In this document: one piece after another, positions 1 to 10,217 of the stretch
How positions within the stretch are numbered: the first letter of the stretch is position 1
Layout: each line of letters begins with the position of its first letter
NCBI RefSeq assembly: GCF_003347015.1
Contig: NZ_PNFB01000021.1
Span: 1 to 64,000, forward strand
Source of the DNA: Brachybacterium sp. YJGR34
GTDB lineage: Bacteria; Actinomycetota; Actinomycetes; Actinomycetales; Dermabacteraceae
Length of the DNA: 64,000 bases
Direction of reading: 5' to 3'
Position numbers and translations under genes: made by a program
The notes under the pieces: generated by a model
The model's database searches: none
What the model was told of the DNA's origin: nothing
Seen by the model: only the letters and a program-made list of their open reading frames with translations

Positions 1-45
1 GTACTGCACTCGGGAGGGTGTGGGAGAGTAGGTCGCCGCCGGACA
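1..45 (+). rRNA. rrf: 5S ribosomal RNA, 3' end only
   Basis: The first 45 bases match the conserved 3' third of actinobacterial 5S rRNA: the GTACTGCACTCGGGAGGGTG arm, then GGGAGAGTAGG and the closing CGCCGCCGGACA. The 5' two-thirds lie outside the window, so a complete rRNA operon probably precedes it. A strong hairpin terminator follows within 10 bases, consistent with the end of the operon. Confidence 0.93.
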
Positions 46-53
46 TCTTTCAC

Positions 54-119
54 GGGAGTGGAGGAGTGCTTGAACCCCCAGGTTGTCTGGGAGTGTTCGC
101 CTCCTCCACTCCCTTTTTT
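54..119 (+). terminator. rRNA operon terminator
   Basis: A perfect 13-bp stem (54-66 with 101-113, arm GGGAGTGGAGGAG) encloses a 34-nt loop. The loop contains a second 5-bp stem (77-81 with 87-91). Six T residues follow at 114-119. This is the only terminator in the window with a proper T-tail, and it ends the rRNA transcript. Confidence 0.93.
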
Positions 120-809
120 CATGCCCGAAAGTGCCCGGGGCCCGGCAGCGTGTGCTGGGCGGGAGTCGGTGCTGCGCTCGAGCGCTGCAGCGGTCTGCAG
201 CGCGTTCGTGCACGAAGGGTGCTCCGCCGACGACGATCACGGGGGATCACGCGCAACGCATGCTCGCTCGAGATGCCACGGAGCCGGAACGTCGGCGGCA
301 GTGCCGATGGTGGCGAATTTCAGGCGGCGCTCGCGGTCGACGGCTTTGCCACCGGAGCGGGCCCGGAGCAGGACGACAGGCTGGCGCGCGGCACCGGTGC
401 CCGTGCCGGATGCCCGTCCCCACGGGGATCCTTCCGGTGTCCGCAGCGCTAGCCACCGGCTCACGCTTCCGCGGAGTCTCGCGGTCGCTGGATCGCCCGA
501 CCCGATCTGGCGGGAGCCGAGTCCAGAGGGTCCGGGGCCGGCGGCCCGCCCACGGGCCGCGGTGGGGGCTGTGCGCGTGTCCCCGCTCGAGACGCGTGCC
601 GACGGCGCGCTCGGGACGAGACGTCCAGGGCCTGGGCCCCCACGAGGGAGTGCTGCAGCGGGGGAGGTTCGTCCGGCGCCTCGGTGTCCGGGACCGCGAG
701 GACGAGGGACGCTGACCGGTGAGAGCAGTCACGAGCGCACCCATTACTCGACGGTCAACGGGCCGGGTTCCCTTAAGCTCTCCGGTGACAAGACCATAGG
801 GCGAGAAGA
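120..809. other. 690-bp stretch without a convincing gene
   Basis: Open frames exist on both strands but are low-complexity Arg/Pro/Gly-rich translations without recognisable domains and with no good ribosome binding site, as expected of random GC-rich DNA. An 8-bp hairpin (541-548 with 553-560) lies inside. The only functional signal I can suggest is a -10-like TAAGCT at 774-779, which would place a transcript start about 25 bases before the gene at 810. The stretch may be gene remains or rRNA-flanking sequence. Confidence 0.5.
774..779 (+). promoter_or_regulatory. candidate -10 for the 12-gene operon
   Basis: TAAGCT fits the actinobacterial TANNNT -10 pattern and sits 30 bases before the ATG at 810. 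No clear -35 is visible. The same hexamer occurs before the plus-strand tRNA array (36195-36200). This is inference from position only. Confidence 0.35.
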
Positions 810-2534
810 ATGAGACGGACGATCCAGGTGGCTGAGCACAGCAACAGCGGGAGCGACCGCGGGCATGACGACAAGGGTCAGCGCGGCGGTCAGCGGAGCA
901 ACGGCTCCGGCGCGCCGCGCAGCGACCGTTCGCACCGCCCTCGTCCCGACGGCGACGATCGGAACGGCGCGGGCGCGCGATCGCGGCCGCCCGCGGGTTC
1001 CGATCGTCGTGGAGGCGACGGGCGGCGGGATGATCGTGGCCGCAGCGGTGGTGCCCGCTCCGGGACCTCGTCCCGCCCGCAGGGTGAGCGCCGCGACGGC
1101 TCGCGCGGCTCCCAGGAGTCCGGACGTCCTCGGAATGACCGCTCGTCCACCGACCGGCGGTCCGGCGGCGCTCCCGGGGACGGCCGTGGCCGCCGGGACG
1201 ACTACCGTTCCCGCCCCGATCGTCCCCGCCGCGATGACCGCGGATCCCGTGACGACCGCCCCCGCCGCGACGACCGCTCGCGCGCCGGCGGCCGTCCGTC
1301 GGGGAACGAGCGCGGACGGAGAGACGACCGCGGCTACCAGGGGTCCCGGGGCGATCGCGGATACCGGTCGGAACGGACCGGCGGTGCCCGCGAGGAGCGC
1401 TCCGGCGCTCGTCCCGGCCAGGAGGCGCGCGCGGACCGTCCCCTCGAGCCCAGGATCCCGGACAGCATCACGGGACGTGAGCTCGACAAGGAGGTCCGCG
1501 AGGAGCTGCGCGGCCTGAGCAAGGAGACCGCCGAGCGGGTCGCGCGCCATATGGTGGCCGCCTACGTGCTCGAGGACAGCGACAACGACACGGCACGGGC
1601 GCATGCCCGCTTCGCCGCGCGGCTCGGCGGGCGCGTCGGGGCCGTGCGGGAGACCCACGGCGTCATCGCCTATCGGGCCGGGGACTTCCGCACGGCCGCT
1701 CGCGAGCTGCGCACCGCTCTGAGGATCACCGGGCGCACCGATCTGCTCCCGATGATCGCGGACTCCGAGCGCGGCCTGGGCCGCCCGGAGCGCGCCCTGG
1801 ACATCGCGGCCTCCGACGAGGCCACCGATCTCGGCGTGAACGCGGCGATCGAGCTGATGATCGTCGTGGCCGGCGCCTACGCGGACACCGGCGACATCGG
1901 GACCGCCCTGCGGACCCTCGAGATCCCGGCACTGCGGCACAAGGTCGACGGGCGCTGGCAGGTGCGCCTGTGGGTGGCCTACGCCGACCTGCTCGATCGC
2001 GCGGAGCGCCAGGAGGAGGCCAAGCGCTGGCTCACGCTCGCCGCCGACGCGGACACCGAAGGCCTCACCGATGCCGGCGAGCGGCTCGGGCGTCCCGCCC
2101 CGGTGCCCGAGGAGGAGCCGTTCTGGGCCGATGACGAGCAGATCGCCGTCCTCGACGCCTTCGACCCCGCGGCCGACGAGTCCGAGGATGCAGGTGCCGC
2201 CGACGAGCTCGAGGACGCGGATGATGGCGCCGACGAGTCCGACGACGCGTCGGACGAGTCCGACGACGTGGACGCCGCCGACGCGACCGATGGGGACGCC
2301 GTCGACGAGTCCGACGTGTCCGACGCCGCCCACACGACGGACATGGCCGACAGCGCGGACGCGGCCGACGGCTCCGACGACGGCAGCGCGACGCGCGATG
2401 ACCTCGACGACCCGGCCGACGGCGCGGCGATCGACGAGGACGGCGGGGACGCCTCCACGAGCGACCCGGAGGAGGAGTCCCCGGCCCGGGTGCTCACCCC
2501 CGCGACGGAGCAGGAGCCGGAGGAGCGCGCATGA
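810..2534 (+). CDS. Disordered TPR-like protein with basic head and acidic tail
   Basis: 574 residues in three parts. Residues 1 to about 210 are almost pure Arg/Asp/Gly/Ser low complexity with repeated RRDDR and RG motifs, as in RNA-binding tails. About 210 to 430 is a helical fold with TPR-like helix pairs. From about 430 to the end it is highly acidic and Ser/Asp-rich. Its place directly before the HAD phosphatase and tlyA matches the TPR gene (Rv1691) at the same locus in Mycobacterium tuberculosis. The start is uncertain: the ATG at 810 has only a weak GAGAAGA upstream, and a GTG at 828 is possible. Its stop overlaps the next gene (ATGA). Molecular function is unknown. Confidence 0.8.
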   Translation: MRRTIQVAEHSNSGSDRGHDDKGQRGGQRSNGSGAPRSDRSHRPRPDGDDRNGAGARSRPPAGSDRRGGDGRRDDRGRSGGARSGTSSRPQGERRDGSRGSQESGRPRNDRSSTDRRSGGAPGDGRGRRDDYRSRPDRPRRDDRGSRDDRPRRDDRSRAGGRPSGNERGRRDDRGYQGSRGDRGYRSERTGGAREERSGARPGQEARADRPLEPRIPDSITGRELDKEVREELRGLSKETAERVARHMVAAYVLEDSDNDTARAHARFAARLGGRVGAVRETHGVIAYRAGDFRTAARELRTALRITGRTDLLPMIADSERGLGRPERALDIAASDEATDLGVNAAIELMIVVAGAYADTGDIGTALRTLEIPALRHKVDGRWQVRLWVAYADLLDRAERQEEAKRWLTLAADADTEGLTDAGERLGRPAPVPEEEPFWADDEQIAVLDAFDPAADESEDAGAADELEDADDGADESDDASDESDDVDAADATDGDAVDESDVSDAAHTTDMADSADAADGSDDGSATRDDLDDPADGAAIDEDGGDASTSDPEEESPARVLTPATEQEPEERA

Positions 2535-3550
2535 TCCGCCGCCCGGACCGCTCGCTGCTCGACCTCTACGACGCCCTGCTGTTCGACCTCGACGGCACGC
2601 TCATGCACGGAGCGCAGCCGATCCCGCACGCCGCGGAGGCGGTGGGGACCGCACGTGAGGCCGGGGTCCCCGTCGTCTTCGCGACCAACAACGCCTCGCG
2701 CACCCCGCAGCAGGCCGCCGCGCACCTGGCCGTCGTGGGCGTCGACGCCCGGCCCGAGGAGTTCGTGACCTCCCCGCAGGTGGCCTCACGGCTGCTCGCG
2801 GAGCGGCTCGCCCCCGGGACGACGGTGCTCGTCGTCGGCGGACCGAGCCTCGCCGCACAGATCCGCGAGGCGGGCCTGACCCCGGTCGACACCGATTCCG
2901 AGGCCGTCGAGGCCGTCGTCCAGGGATGGTCCCCGGACCTCGACTGGGCGCTGCTCGCCGAGGGGGCGTACGCGATCCGTCGCGGCGCCTTCTGGATGGC
3001 GACGAACATCGACGCGACCCTGCCCACCGAGCGCGGGCTCGCGCCCGGCAACGGCTCGCTGGTCGCCGCACTGCGCCACGCCACCGGCGCCGAGCCCGCC
3101 GTCGCGGGCAAGCCCGAGCCGGGAATGTTCCTCGTCGCCGCGGCGGAGCACGGCTCCCGCCGTCCCCTCATCGTGGGGGACCGGCTGGACACCGACATCG
3201 AAGGGGCGGTCCGCGCGGGGATGGACTCCCTGCTGGTGCTCACGGGCGTCGACGGCACCGAGGCGGCGCTGCGCGCGGATCCCGTGCGCCGGCCCACCTT
3301 CATCGTCCCCGATCTCGCCGAGATCGCCGCGCCGTTCGCGCTGCCCGTCCTCGAGGGCGATCGCGCCCGGTGCGGCGCCGTGAGCGCCCGCTGGCAGGAC
3401 GGCGATGTGATGATCGTGCACGGGACGGTCGAGGACCCCGCCGTGCTGCGGGCCGTCCTCGCCCTGCTGCGGACGCACTGCGCCGACCAGCCCTGGGCCG
3501 GTCGCCTGCTGGACGGCGACGGCCTCGAGATCCGGCCCGCCCGCCGGTGA
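2531..3550 (+). CDS. HAD-superfamily (class IIA) phosphatase
   Basis: 339 residues. The HAD nucleophile motif FDLDGTL lies at residues 18-24, with D19 and D21 catalytic. Motif II is in ATNNAS (about 55), the motif III lysine in GKPEPGMF (about 194), and motif IV in VGDRLDTDIEGA (about 215). This is the NagD/PGP family arrangement. The ortholog at this locus in M. tuberculosis (Rv1692) is described as a glycerol-3-phosphate phosphatase, so glycerol or lipid-phosphate recycling is likely, but substrate cannot be read from sequence. The ATG overlaps the upstream stop, which suggests translational coupling. Confidence 0.9.
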   Translation: MIRRPDRSLLDLYDALLFDLDGTLMHGAQPIPHAAEAVGTAREAGVPVVFATNNASRTPQQAAAHLAVVGVDARPEEFVTSPQVASRLLAERLAPGTTVLVVGGPSLAAQIREAGLTPVDTDSEAVEAVVQGWSPDLDWALLAEGAYAIRRGAFWMATNIDATLPTERGLAPGNGSLVAALRHATGAEPAVAGKPEPGMFLVAAAEHGSRRPLIVGDRLDTDIEGAVRAGMDSLLVLTGVDGTEAALRADPVRRPTFIVPDLAEIAAPFALPVLEGDRARCGAVSARWQDGDVMIVHGTVEDPAVLRAVLALLRTHCADQPWAGRLLDGDGLEIRPARR

Positions 3551-3560
3551 GCCGCGACCG

Positions 3561-4423
<863 letters not shown>

Positions 4424-4427
<4 letters not shown>

Positions 4428-5377
4428 CCCGCATGCGCCGATTCCTCCTGTACGTCCACACCGGTCGCCGGGCCGCCCTGAGCGCCATGCTCTCGGTGCT
4501 CGAGGAGCTGCGGGTCCGCGGCGTGCGCGGAGTCGTCGTCGACCACCAGGTCGAGGAGATCCTCGCGCTGCCCGAGGACGTGCCCCCGCCGAAGCTGCTG
4601 ACCTTCCTCACCAACGGCGGCGTCGACGTGGTCGATGCCGTCTCCGCGGCGGATCTCGTCGAGCTCGGGATCGTGCTCGGCGGTGATGGCACCATCCTGC
4701 GCGCGCTCGAGGTGGCCCGCGAGGCGGGCATCCCCGTCCACGGCGTGAATCTCGGGCACGTCGGCTTCCTCGCGGAGAGCGAGGTCGAGGAGCTCTCGAT
4801 CACGGTCTCGCGCCTGCTCGACGGGGACTACGAGATCGAGAAGCGCTCGACCCTGGAGATCACGCTGCTCGATCAGGACAACGCTCTGGTCTCGCGGCAC
4901 TGGGCGCTCAACGAGGCCTCCCTGGAGAAGGCCGATCGCCAGAAGATGATCAACGTCGCCATCGAGATCGACGGCCGGCCCGTCTCCTCCTTCGGCTGCG
5001 ACGGCGTGCTGCTGTCCACCCCCACCGGCTCCACGGCCTACGCCTTCAGCGCCGGCGGCCCGGTGATCTGGCCCGAGGTGGACGCGATGATGCTCATCCC
5101 GCTGGCCGCCCATGCCCTGTTCGCCCGTCCGCTGGTGCTGGGCCGCTCCTCCGAGGCCGCGGTCGAGATGACGCTCGACAACCGGGAGGGCGGCGTGCTC
5201 ACCCTCGACGGGCGCCACAGCCAGGACATCACGGCCGGGATGCGCCTGGAGGCGCGGCTGTCCGCCCGCTCGGTGCGCCTGGCGCGCCTGGCGCCGACCC
5301 CGTTCGCGGACCGGCTCGTCGAGAAGTTCCAGCTCCCCGTGGTGGGCTGGCGGGGGCGCGGTCCCCGGACCCGCTGA
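4424..5377 (+). CDS. nadK: NAD kinase
   Basis: 317 residues. This enzyme phosphorylates NAD to NADP. The diagnostic GGDGT motif is at about residues 86-90 (LGIVLGGDGTILRAL), followed by NLGHVGFLAE, the NEA segment and STPTGSTAYAFSAGGP of the second domain, all in the usual order and spacing. The start ATG overlaps the tlyA stop. The tlyA-nadK-recN order is an actinobacterial signature. Confidence 0.97.
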
Positions 5378-5395
5378 GGAGGCCGAGGCGCCACC

Positions 5396-7126
5396 GTGCT
5401 GTCCACCCTGCGTATCCGCCAGATCGGCGTGATCGACGACGCCCTGCTCGAGTTCGGTCCCGGCTTCACCGCCCTGACCGGCGAGACCGGTGCGGGCAAG
5501 ACCATGATCGTCACCGGGCTGAGCATGCTCCTCGGCGAGCGGCTCGACCGTGGCCGCACGCGCGGATCCAGCACCGTGGACGGCACCCTGTCCCTCACCG
5601 GCCACGACGAGCTGGCCGCCGCGCTCGACGAGCTCGGCGCGGAGGAGGAGGACGGGGAGGTGCTCGTGGTGCGGCGGGTGACCCGCGACGGCCGCTCCCG
5701 CGCCCAGATCGGCGGCGTCCCGGTGCCGATCGGGACCCTCGCGCGCCTGGTGGGCACCGCCGTCACCGTCCACGGGCAGTCCGATCAGCAGCGCCTGCGC
5801 GACCCCGACGCGCAGCGCGAGGCGCTGGATCGCTTCGCCGCCGCGGAGATCGGCCCGCTGCTGGAGCGCCACCGTGCGCTCTGGCGGGAGCGCTCCGCCC
5901 TCGCCGCGCGCCATGCGGAGCTCGAGACCCTGCTCGCCGAGCGCGACCGCCGCGGCACCGTGCTGCGCGAGGCCCTCGAGCGCCTCGAGCAGGTGGATCC
6001 GCAGCCCGGCGAGGACCGGGCCCTGCGCCAGGAGATCGACCGCCTCGGCAGCGCCGAGGAGCTGCGCGGGGCGGCGAGCCAGGCCGCGCTCGCCCTGGTC
6101 GGGGACGACGACGGCCCGTCCGCCGGGCCCCTGCTGGACATCGCGGGCGAAGCGCTGGGACGCGCCGCCCGCACCGACGCGACCCTCGCCCCGCTGGTGG
6201 AGAGGATGGAGGCGGCCCGCCTGGAGCTCTCCGATCTCGCGGGGGAGCTCTCCCGGTACGCCGAGGACATCGACGCCTCCCCGGGGCGCGTCGACGAGGC
6301 CAACGAGCGTCTCCACGAGCTGACCCTGCTGGTGCGCGATCTCGGCGGTCTGCTGCCGGGGCCCGAGGGCCCCGCGGAGGACATCACGACCCTGCTGGAG
6401 AACTCCCGCGCCGCCGCCGTCGACCTGGACCGCTTCGACGGCGCCGAGCAGGAGCGGGAGGTGGCCGCCACCCGCCTCGCCGCCCTCGGTGCCGAGCTCG
6501 ACGAGGCCGCGGAGGCGCTGACCGCCGCCCGCACCGCGGCGGCCCGGGAGCTCTCGGAGGCCGTGCAGGAGGAGCTGCGGCACCTCGAGATGCCCGACGC
6601 CGCGCTCCGCGTGGACGTCACTGAGCACGGCCCCCGCTCGCACGGCCGCGACGCCGTCGCGATCCTGCTGGCGCCGCACCCCGGTGCCGAGCACCTGCCG
6701 GTGGCCCGGGCCGCCTCCGGCGGCGAGCTCTCCCGTGTGATGCTCGCGCTCGAGGTCGCGCTGTCCTCCTCGCGCAGCGACCGCTCCGCCGCCCCCGTGT
6801 TCGTCTTCGACGAGATCGACGCCGGCATCGGCGGTCGGGCCGCGCTGGCGGTCGGCCAGCGCCTGGCCCGGCTCGCCCGTCACGCCCAGGTCATCGTCGT
6901 CACGCACCTTCCCCAGGTCGCGGCGCACGCGAGCACCCATCTGCAGATCGTGAAGTCCAGCAGTGAGGGCGCCACACGCTCCACCGTCGAGACCCTCGAG
7001 CGCACCGGCCGGATCGAGGAGCTGGCCCGCATGCTCGCCGGCGACGCGGCCTCCGATCGCGCGCTGGCCCACGCCGAGGAGCTGCTGGACGAGGCGCGGG
7101 ACGCCCCCGGCGGGGGTGAGCGATGA
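5396..7126 (+). CDS. recN: DNA repair protein RecN
   Basis: 576 residues, GTG start 18 bp after nadK. This SMC-like ATPase acts in double-strand break repair. Walker A GETGAGKT is at 28-35, a coiled-coil-rich middle spans about 150-400, the ABC signature region ASGGELSRVML is near 440, and Walker B VFVFDEIDAGIGG near 468. THLPQVAAHA carries the switch histidine. I see no LexA box directly upstream of it, so SOS control would have to act elsewhere in the operon. The stop overlaps steA. Confidence 0.96.
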   Translation: MLSTLRIRQIGVIDDALLEFGPGFTALTGETGAGKTMIVTGLSMLLGERLDRGRTRGSSTVDGTLSLTGHDELAAALDELGAEEEDGEVLVVRRVTRDGRSRAQIGGVPVPIGTLARLVGTAVTVHGQSDQQRLRDPDAQREALDRFAAAEIGPLLERHRALWRERSALAARHAELETLLAERDRRGTVLREALERLEQVDPQPGEDRALRQEIDRLGSAEELRGAASQAALALVGDDDGPSAGPLLDIAGEALGRAARTDATLAPLVERMEAARLELSDLAGELSRYAEDIDASPGRVDEANERLHELTLLVRDLGGLLPGPEGPAEDITTLLENSRAAAVDLDRFDGAEQEREVAATRLAALGAELDEAAEALTAARTAAARELSEAVQEELRHLEMPDAALRVDVTEHGPRSHGRDAVAILLAPHPGAEHLPVARAASGGELSRVMLALEVALSSSRSDRSAAPVFVFDEIDAGIGGRAALAVGQRLARLARHAQVIVVTHLPQVAAHASTHLQIVKSSSEGATRSTVETLERTGRIEELARMLAGDAASDRALAHAEELLDEARDAPGGGER

Positions 7127-8298
7127 GCGCGGCGGAGACGGCCACCGGCACCGCCCGGCTCGGCAAGCGCACCAAGGACCTCACCAAGCGGCTCCAGAGC
7201 GGTGACATCGCGATCATCGATCACGAGGACATCGACCGTGTCGCCGCCGAGGCGCTGCTGGAGCGCGAGCCCGCCGCGGTGCTCAACGTCGCCGCCTCCA
7301 CCTCCGGGCGGTACCCCAACGCCGGCCCGCGCATCCTCGTCGACGGCGGGGTCCTGCTGGTCGATGCCCTCGGCCCCGCCGTCTTCGAGGACATCCGCGA
7401 CGGCCAGACCCTCACCGTCGTCGGGGACGAGGTGCTCCTCGCCGGCGAGGTGGTGGCCCGTGGCACGGTGCAGGACGACGCGAGCGTCACCGCCGCCCTG
7501 GAGGTCGCCCGAGAGGGCCTGTCCGAGCAGCTCGAGCTGTTCGCCCAGAACACCATGGAGTACATGCTGCGCGAGCGGGACCTGCTGCTGGACGGCATCG
7601 GCGCCCCCGACGTGCGCACCGCCATGGACGGGCGCCCGGTGCTGATCGTCGTGCGCGGCTACCACTACAAGGAGGACCTGCAGACCCTCAAGCCCTTCCT
7701 GCGCGAGAACCACCCGGTGATCATCGGTGTGGACGGGGGCGCCGACGCGGTCCTCGAGGCCGGCTTCCGGCCCGACATGATCATCGGCGACATGGACTCG
7801 GTCTCCGACCGCGCCCTGCGCAGCGGCAGCGAGCTGGTGGTGCACGCCTATCGCAGCGGCCGCGCCCCGGGGATGGAGCGGCTCGAGGAGCTGGGGCTGT
7901 CGGAGCAGGCGGTGCTGTTCCCCGCCTCCGGCACCAGCGAGGACATCGCGATGCTGCTCGCCGACGAGAAGGGGGCCTCGGTGATCGTGGCCGTGGGCAC
8001 CCACGGCACCCTCGAGGAGTTCCTCGACAAGGGGCGCGCCGGCATGAGCTCGACCTTCCTGACCCGGCTGCGGATCGGCTCCAAGCTCGTCGACGCCAAG
8101 GGCGTCTCGCGCCTGTACCGTCAGAGGATCTCCACCTTCCAGCTGGTGCTCCTCGCGCTGGCCGGACTCGCCGCGCTCGCGGTCGCCCTCTGGGCGACGC
8201 CCGGCGGGCAGGCGCTGATGCAGATCCTCGGGGCGCGCCTCGACGGTCTGCTGTCCTGGTTCACCATGCTGTTCTCACCCCGGGCCACCGGGTCGTAG
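7123..8298 (+). CDS. steA: SteA-like cytokinetic ring protein
   Basis: 391 residues. The centre resembles a thiamin-pyrophosphokinase fold (DGGADAVLEAG and IGDMDSVSD at about 204-230), and one transmembrane helix lies near the C-terminus (about 338-360). This is the architecture of corynebacterial SteA, which with SteB supports septal cell-wall hydrolase activation; enzymatic TPK activity is not expected. The position after recN and before steB matches the conserved locus (Rv1697). The start ATG overlaps the recN stop. Confidence 0.88.
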   Translation: MSAAETATGTARLGKRTKDLTKRLQSGDIAIIDHEDIDRVAAEALLEREPAAVLNVAASTSGRYPNAGPRILVDGGVLLVDALGPAVFEDIRDGQTLTVVGDEVLLAGEVVARGTVQDDASVTAALEVAREGLSEQLELFAQNTMEYMLRERDLLLDGIGAPDVRTAMDGRPVLIVVRGYHYKEDLQTLKPFLRENHPVIIGVDGGADAVLEAGFRPDMIIGDMDSVSDRALRSGSELVVHAYRSGRAPGMERLEELGLSEQAVLFPASGTSEDIAMLLADEKGASVIVAVGTHGTLEEFLDKGRAGMSSTFLTRLRIGSKLVDAKGVSRLYRQRISTFQLVLLALAGLAALAVALWATPGGQALMQILGARLDGLLSWFTMLFSPRATGS

Positions 8299-8313
8299 GA
8301 GGGTCTCGACCCC

Positions 8314-9387
8314 GTGATCGACTTCCGATACCACCTCGTCTCCCTGATCTCCGTGTTCCTCGCCCTCGCGGTGGGCATCGTGCTGGGTGCCGGACCGCTG
8401 CGCGAGAACCTCGGGGACCAGCTCGCCGGACAGGTCGAGCAGCTGCGCACCGAGCAGGAGCAGCTGCGCACCGACGCCGAGGAGCTCGCCGCCCAGAACG
8501 ACCAGCTCGCCTCGTTCATCACCGAGCTCGGCCCCGATCTGGTCCAGGGCACGCTCGAGGGCGACCGGGTGGCCGTGCTCAGCGACGACAGCTCCATCGG
8601 ACCGGTCACCGACCGCGTCCAGGGGCTGCTCGAGGACGCCGGCGCGGCGACGGTGATCCGCATCGAGCTGCAGCCGGCCCTCTGGGAGCCCGGGCAGGAG
8701 GACAGCCGCGCGGTGGCTTTCGAGGAGATCAGCGCCATCGCGCCCGTGGCCCTGCAGAACACGGACCTCAGCGCGGCGGAGCAGCTCTCCGCACTGATCC
8801 CGGCGCTCCTCCGGCCGGTCGAGGGCAGCGAGCTGACCCCCGAGCTGCGCTCACAGATCTGGGAGGTGCTCGTCGACCACCGCCTGGTGTCGATCGAGGG
8901 CGAGATGCCCGCGGAGATGGACGGCGTGGTCTACGCCAGCGCAGCGCCCGAGGAGCTCGCCGAGGAGTCCGAGGACGACGAGCTCGCGACCGAGCGCGCC
9001 CAGGGGCTGCTCGCCTCCCAGACCTCCCTGCTCGGCGCGCTGGCCGGGGCGGGCGTGCCGTCGGTGGTCTCCGCCGCCACGCCCGGCAACGACGCCTCCA
9101 CCGGCATCCTGCGCACGGTGCGCGGCGACCGGGCCTACGACGCGCTCTCGACCACCGACCGCCTGCAGGAGGCCGACGGGCCGCTGCTGTCGGTGCTCGC
9201 GCTCCTGGAGCAGACCCGCGGCGGCTCCGGCGCCTACGGCACCACCGCGGATGCCGAGGACCGCCTGCCTCCGCTGCCGGAGACCGAGGGCCTCGAGGAC
9301 CAGGCCGCGCAGCAGGGCGCCGGGGACGAGGCGGCGCCGGGCGAGGACGGGGAGAGCGCACCCTCCGACGGCGGGGGAGAGGGATGA
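8314..9387 (+). CDS. steB: SteB/MctB-family membrane protein
   Basis: 357 residues, GTG start with GGAGG about 12 bases upstream. One N-terminal transmembrane helix (about 10-30) is followed by a coiled coil (about 35-75) and an extracytoplasmic domain, then an acidic Gly/Glu-rich tail. The family is called copper transport protein MctB in mycobacteria and SteB in corynebacteria. The SteA neighbour and the following cell-wall-type genes favour the SteB role in septal wall hydrolysis. It overlaps the next gene by ATGA. Confidence 0.87.
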   Translation: MIDFRYHLVSLISVFLALAVGIVLGAGPLRENLGDQLAGQVEQLRTEQEQLRTDAEELAAQNDQLASFITELGPDLVQGTLEGDRVAVLSDDSSIGPVTDRVQGLLEDAGAATVIRIELQPALWEPGQEDSRAVAFEEISAIAPVALQNTDLSAAEQLSALIPALLRPVEGSELTPELRSQIWEVLVDHRLVSIEGEMPAEMDGVVYASAAPEELAEESEDDELATERAQGLLASQTSLLGALAGAGVPSVVSAATPGNDASTGILRTVRGDRAYDALSTTDRLQEADGPLLSVLALLEQTRGGSGAYGTTADAEDRLPPLPETEGLEDQAAQQGAGDEAAPGEDGESAPSDGGGEG

Positions 9388-10217
9388 TGCGTGCCCTGCG
9401 CACCGAGCTGCGCCGCACCAACTTCGCCGGCCGCGAGGTGACGCTCGCCGAGGGAGCGCTGGTCCTCGCCGGCGTCGGCGCGCTCGCGCTCGGCACCGGT
9501 CGGGACCAGGGGCGACGGCTGGGGCACGGGGTCCCGGCCGATGCCCTCGTGCTCACCGGCATCGGCGCCCTGGGGCTGCTCGACGACCTCCTCGAGCCGC
9601 GGCAGCGTCGCGCCGGTCGGGCCGTGTCCAAGGGGCTGCGCGGGCACCTGGGCGCGTTGCGCGAGGGCCGGGTGACCACCGGCGCCGCCAAGGCCCTGGG
9701 CATCCCGCTGCTCGCGCTCGTCGGCGCGGCGACGGCGCCGGGACCGCGCTCGGGGCCGATGATCGGGGTCGACGCCGCACTCGCGGCCGGGTGCGCGAAC
9801 CTGGCCAACCTGCTGGACCTGCGTCCCGGCCGCGCGCTGAAGGCGGTGCTGCCCGCAGCGGCGGCGGTCGCGGCGGCCGCCCCCCGCGACACCCCGCGCG
9901 GCCGCAGCGGCGCCCGCCTCGCCCGGGCCGCCGCCCTGCCCGCGGTGCTGGCCCTGCCGGCCGACCTCCGGGAGCACGGCATGCTCGGCGACGCCGGGGC
10001 GAACGTGCTGGGCGCGGCCGTCGGCACCGCGCTGGCGCGCGCCCTGCCCGCCCCGGCCCGTGCGGGCCTGCTCGCGGGGGTCCTGGTCCTGACACTGGCC
10101 AGCGAGAAGGTCAGCTTCAGCGCGGTGATCGAGGAGACCCCGTCGCTGCGCGCCCTGGACCGGCTGGGCCGTCGTGAGCTCCCCTCGGCTCGCGGCAGCA
10201 CGGGGGAGGGCGCATGA
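9384..10217 (+). CDS. MraY/WecA-like polyprenyl-phosphate sugar transferase homolog
   Basis: 277 residues, mostly hydrophobic. Features typical of the GT4 (MraY/WecA) integral membrane family appear in order: an N-terminal RTNFAGREV stretch, the DD pair in LGLLDDLLEPR (D67, D68), NLANLLDLRPGRALK (the counterpart of the family's NxxD loop), and MLGDAGANVLGA (counterpart of MraY GDTGS). It is shorter than MraY (about 360), so some helices are missing. The likely reaction is transfer of a sugar-1-phosphate to a lipid carrier, but activity is unproven. It sits between steB and a MurJ-like flippase with ATGA overlaps on both sides. Confidence 0.68.
   Translation: MMRALRTELRRTNFAGREVTLAEGALVLAGVGALALGTGRDQGRRLGHGVPADALVLTGIGALGLLDDLLEPRQRRAGRAVSKGLRGHLGALREGRVTTGAAKALGIPLLALVGAATAPGPRSGPMIGVDAALAAGCANLANLLDLRPGRALKAVLPAAAAVAAAAPRDTPRGRSGARLARAAALPAVLALPADLREHGMLGDAGANVLGAAVGTALARALPAPARAGLLAGVLVLTLASEKVSFSAVIEETPSLRALDRLGRRELPSARGSTGEGA

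Noticed and set aside
58-813. 251-codon plus-strand frame after the 5S terminator
   Set aside because: It starts inside the terminator, has no ribosome binding site and reads as Arg/Pro/Gly noise.
744-2333. 529-codon minus-strand frame opposite the TPR-like gene
   Set aside because: Composition is Val/Gly/Ala repeats mirroring the Arg/Asp codons of the other strand; the plus-strand frame fits the conserved locus.
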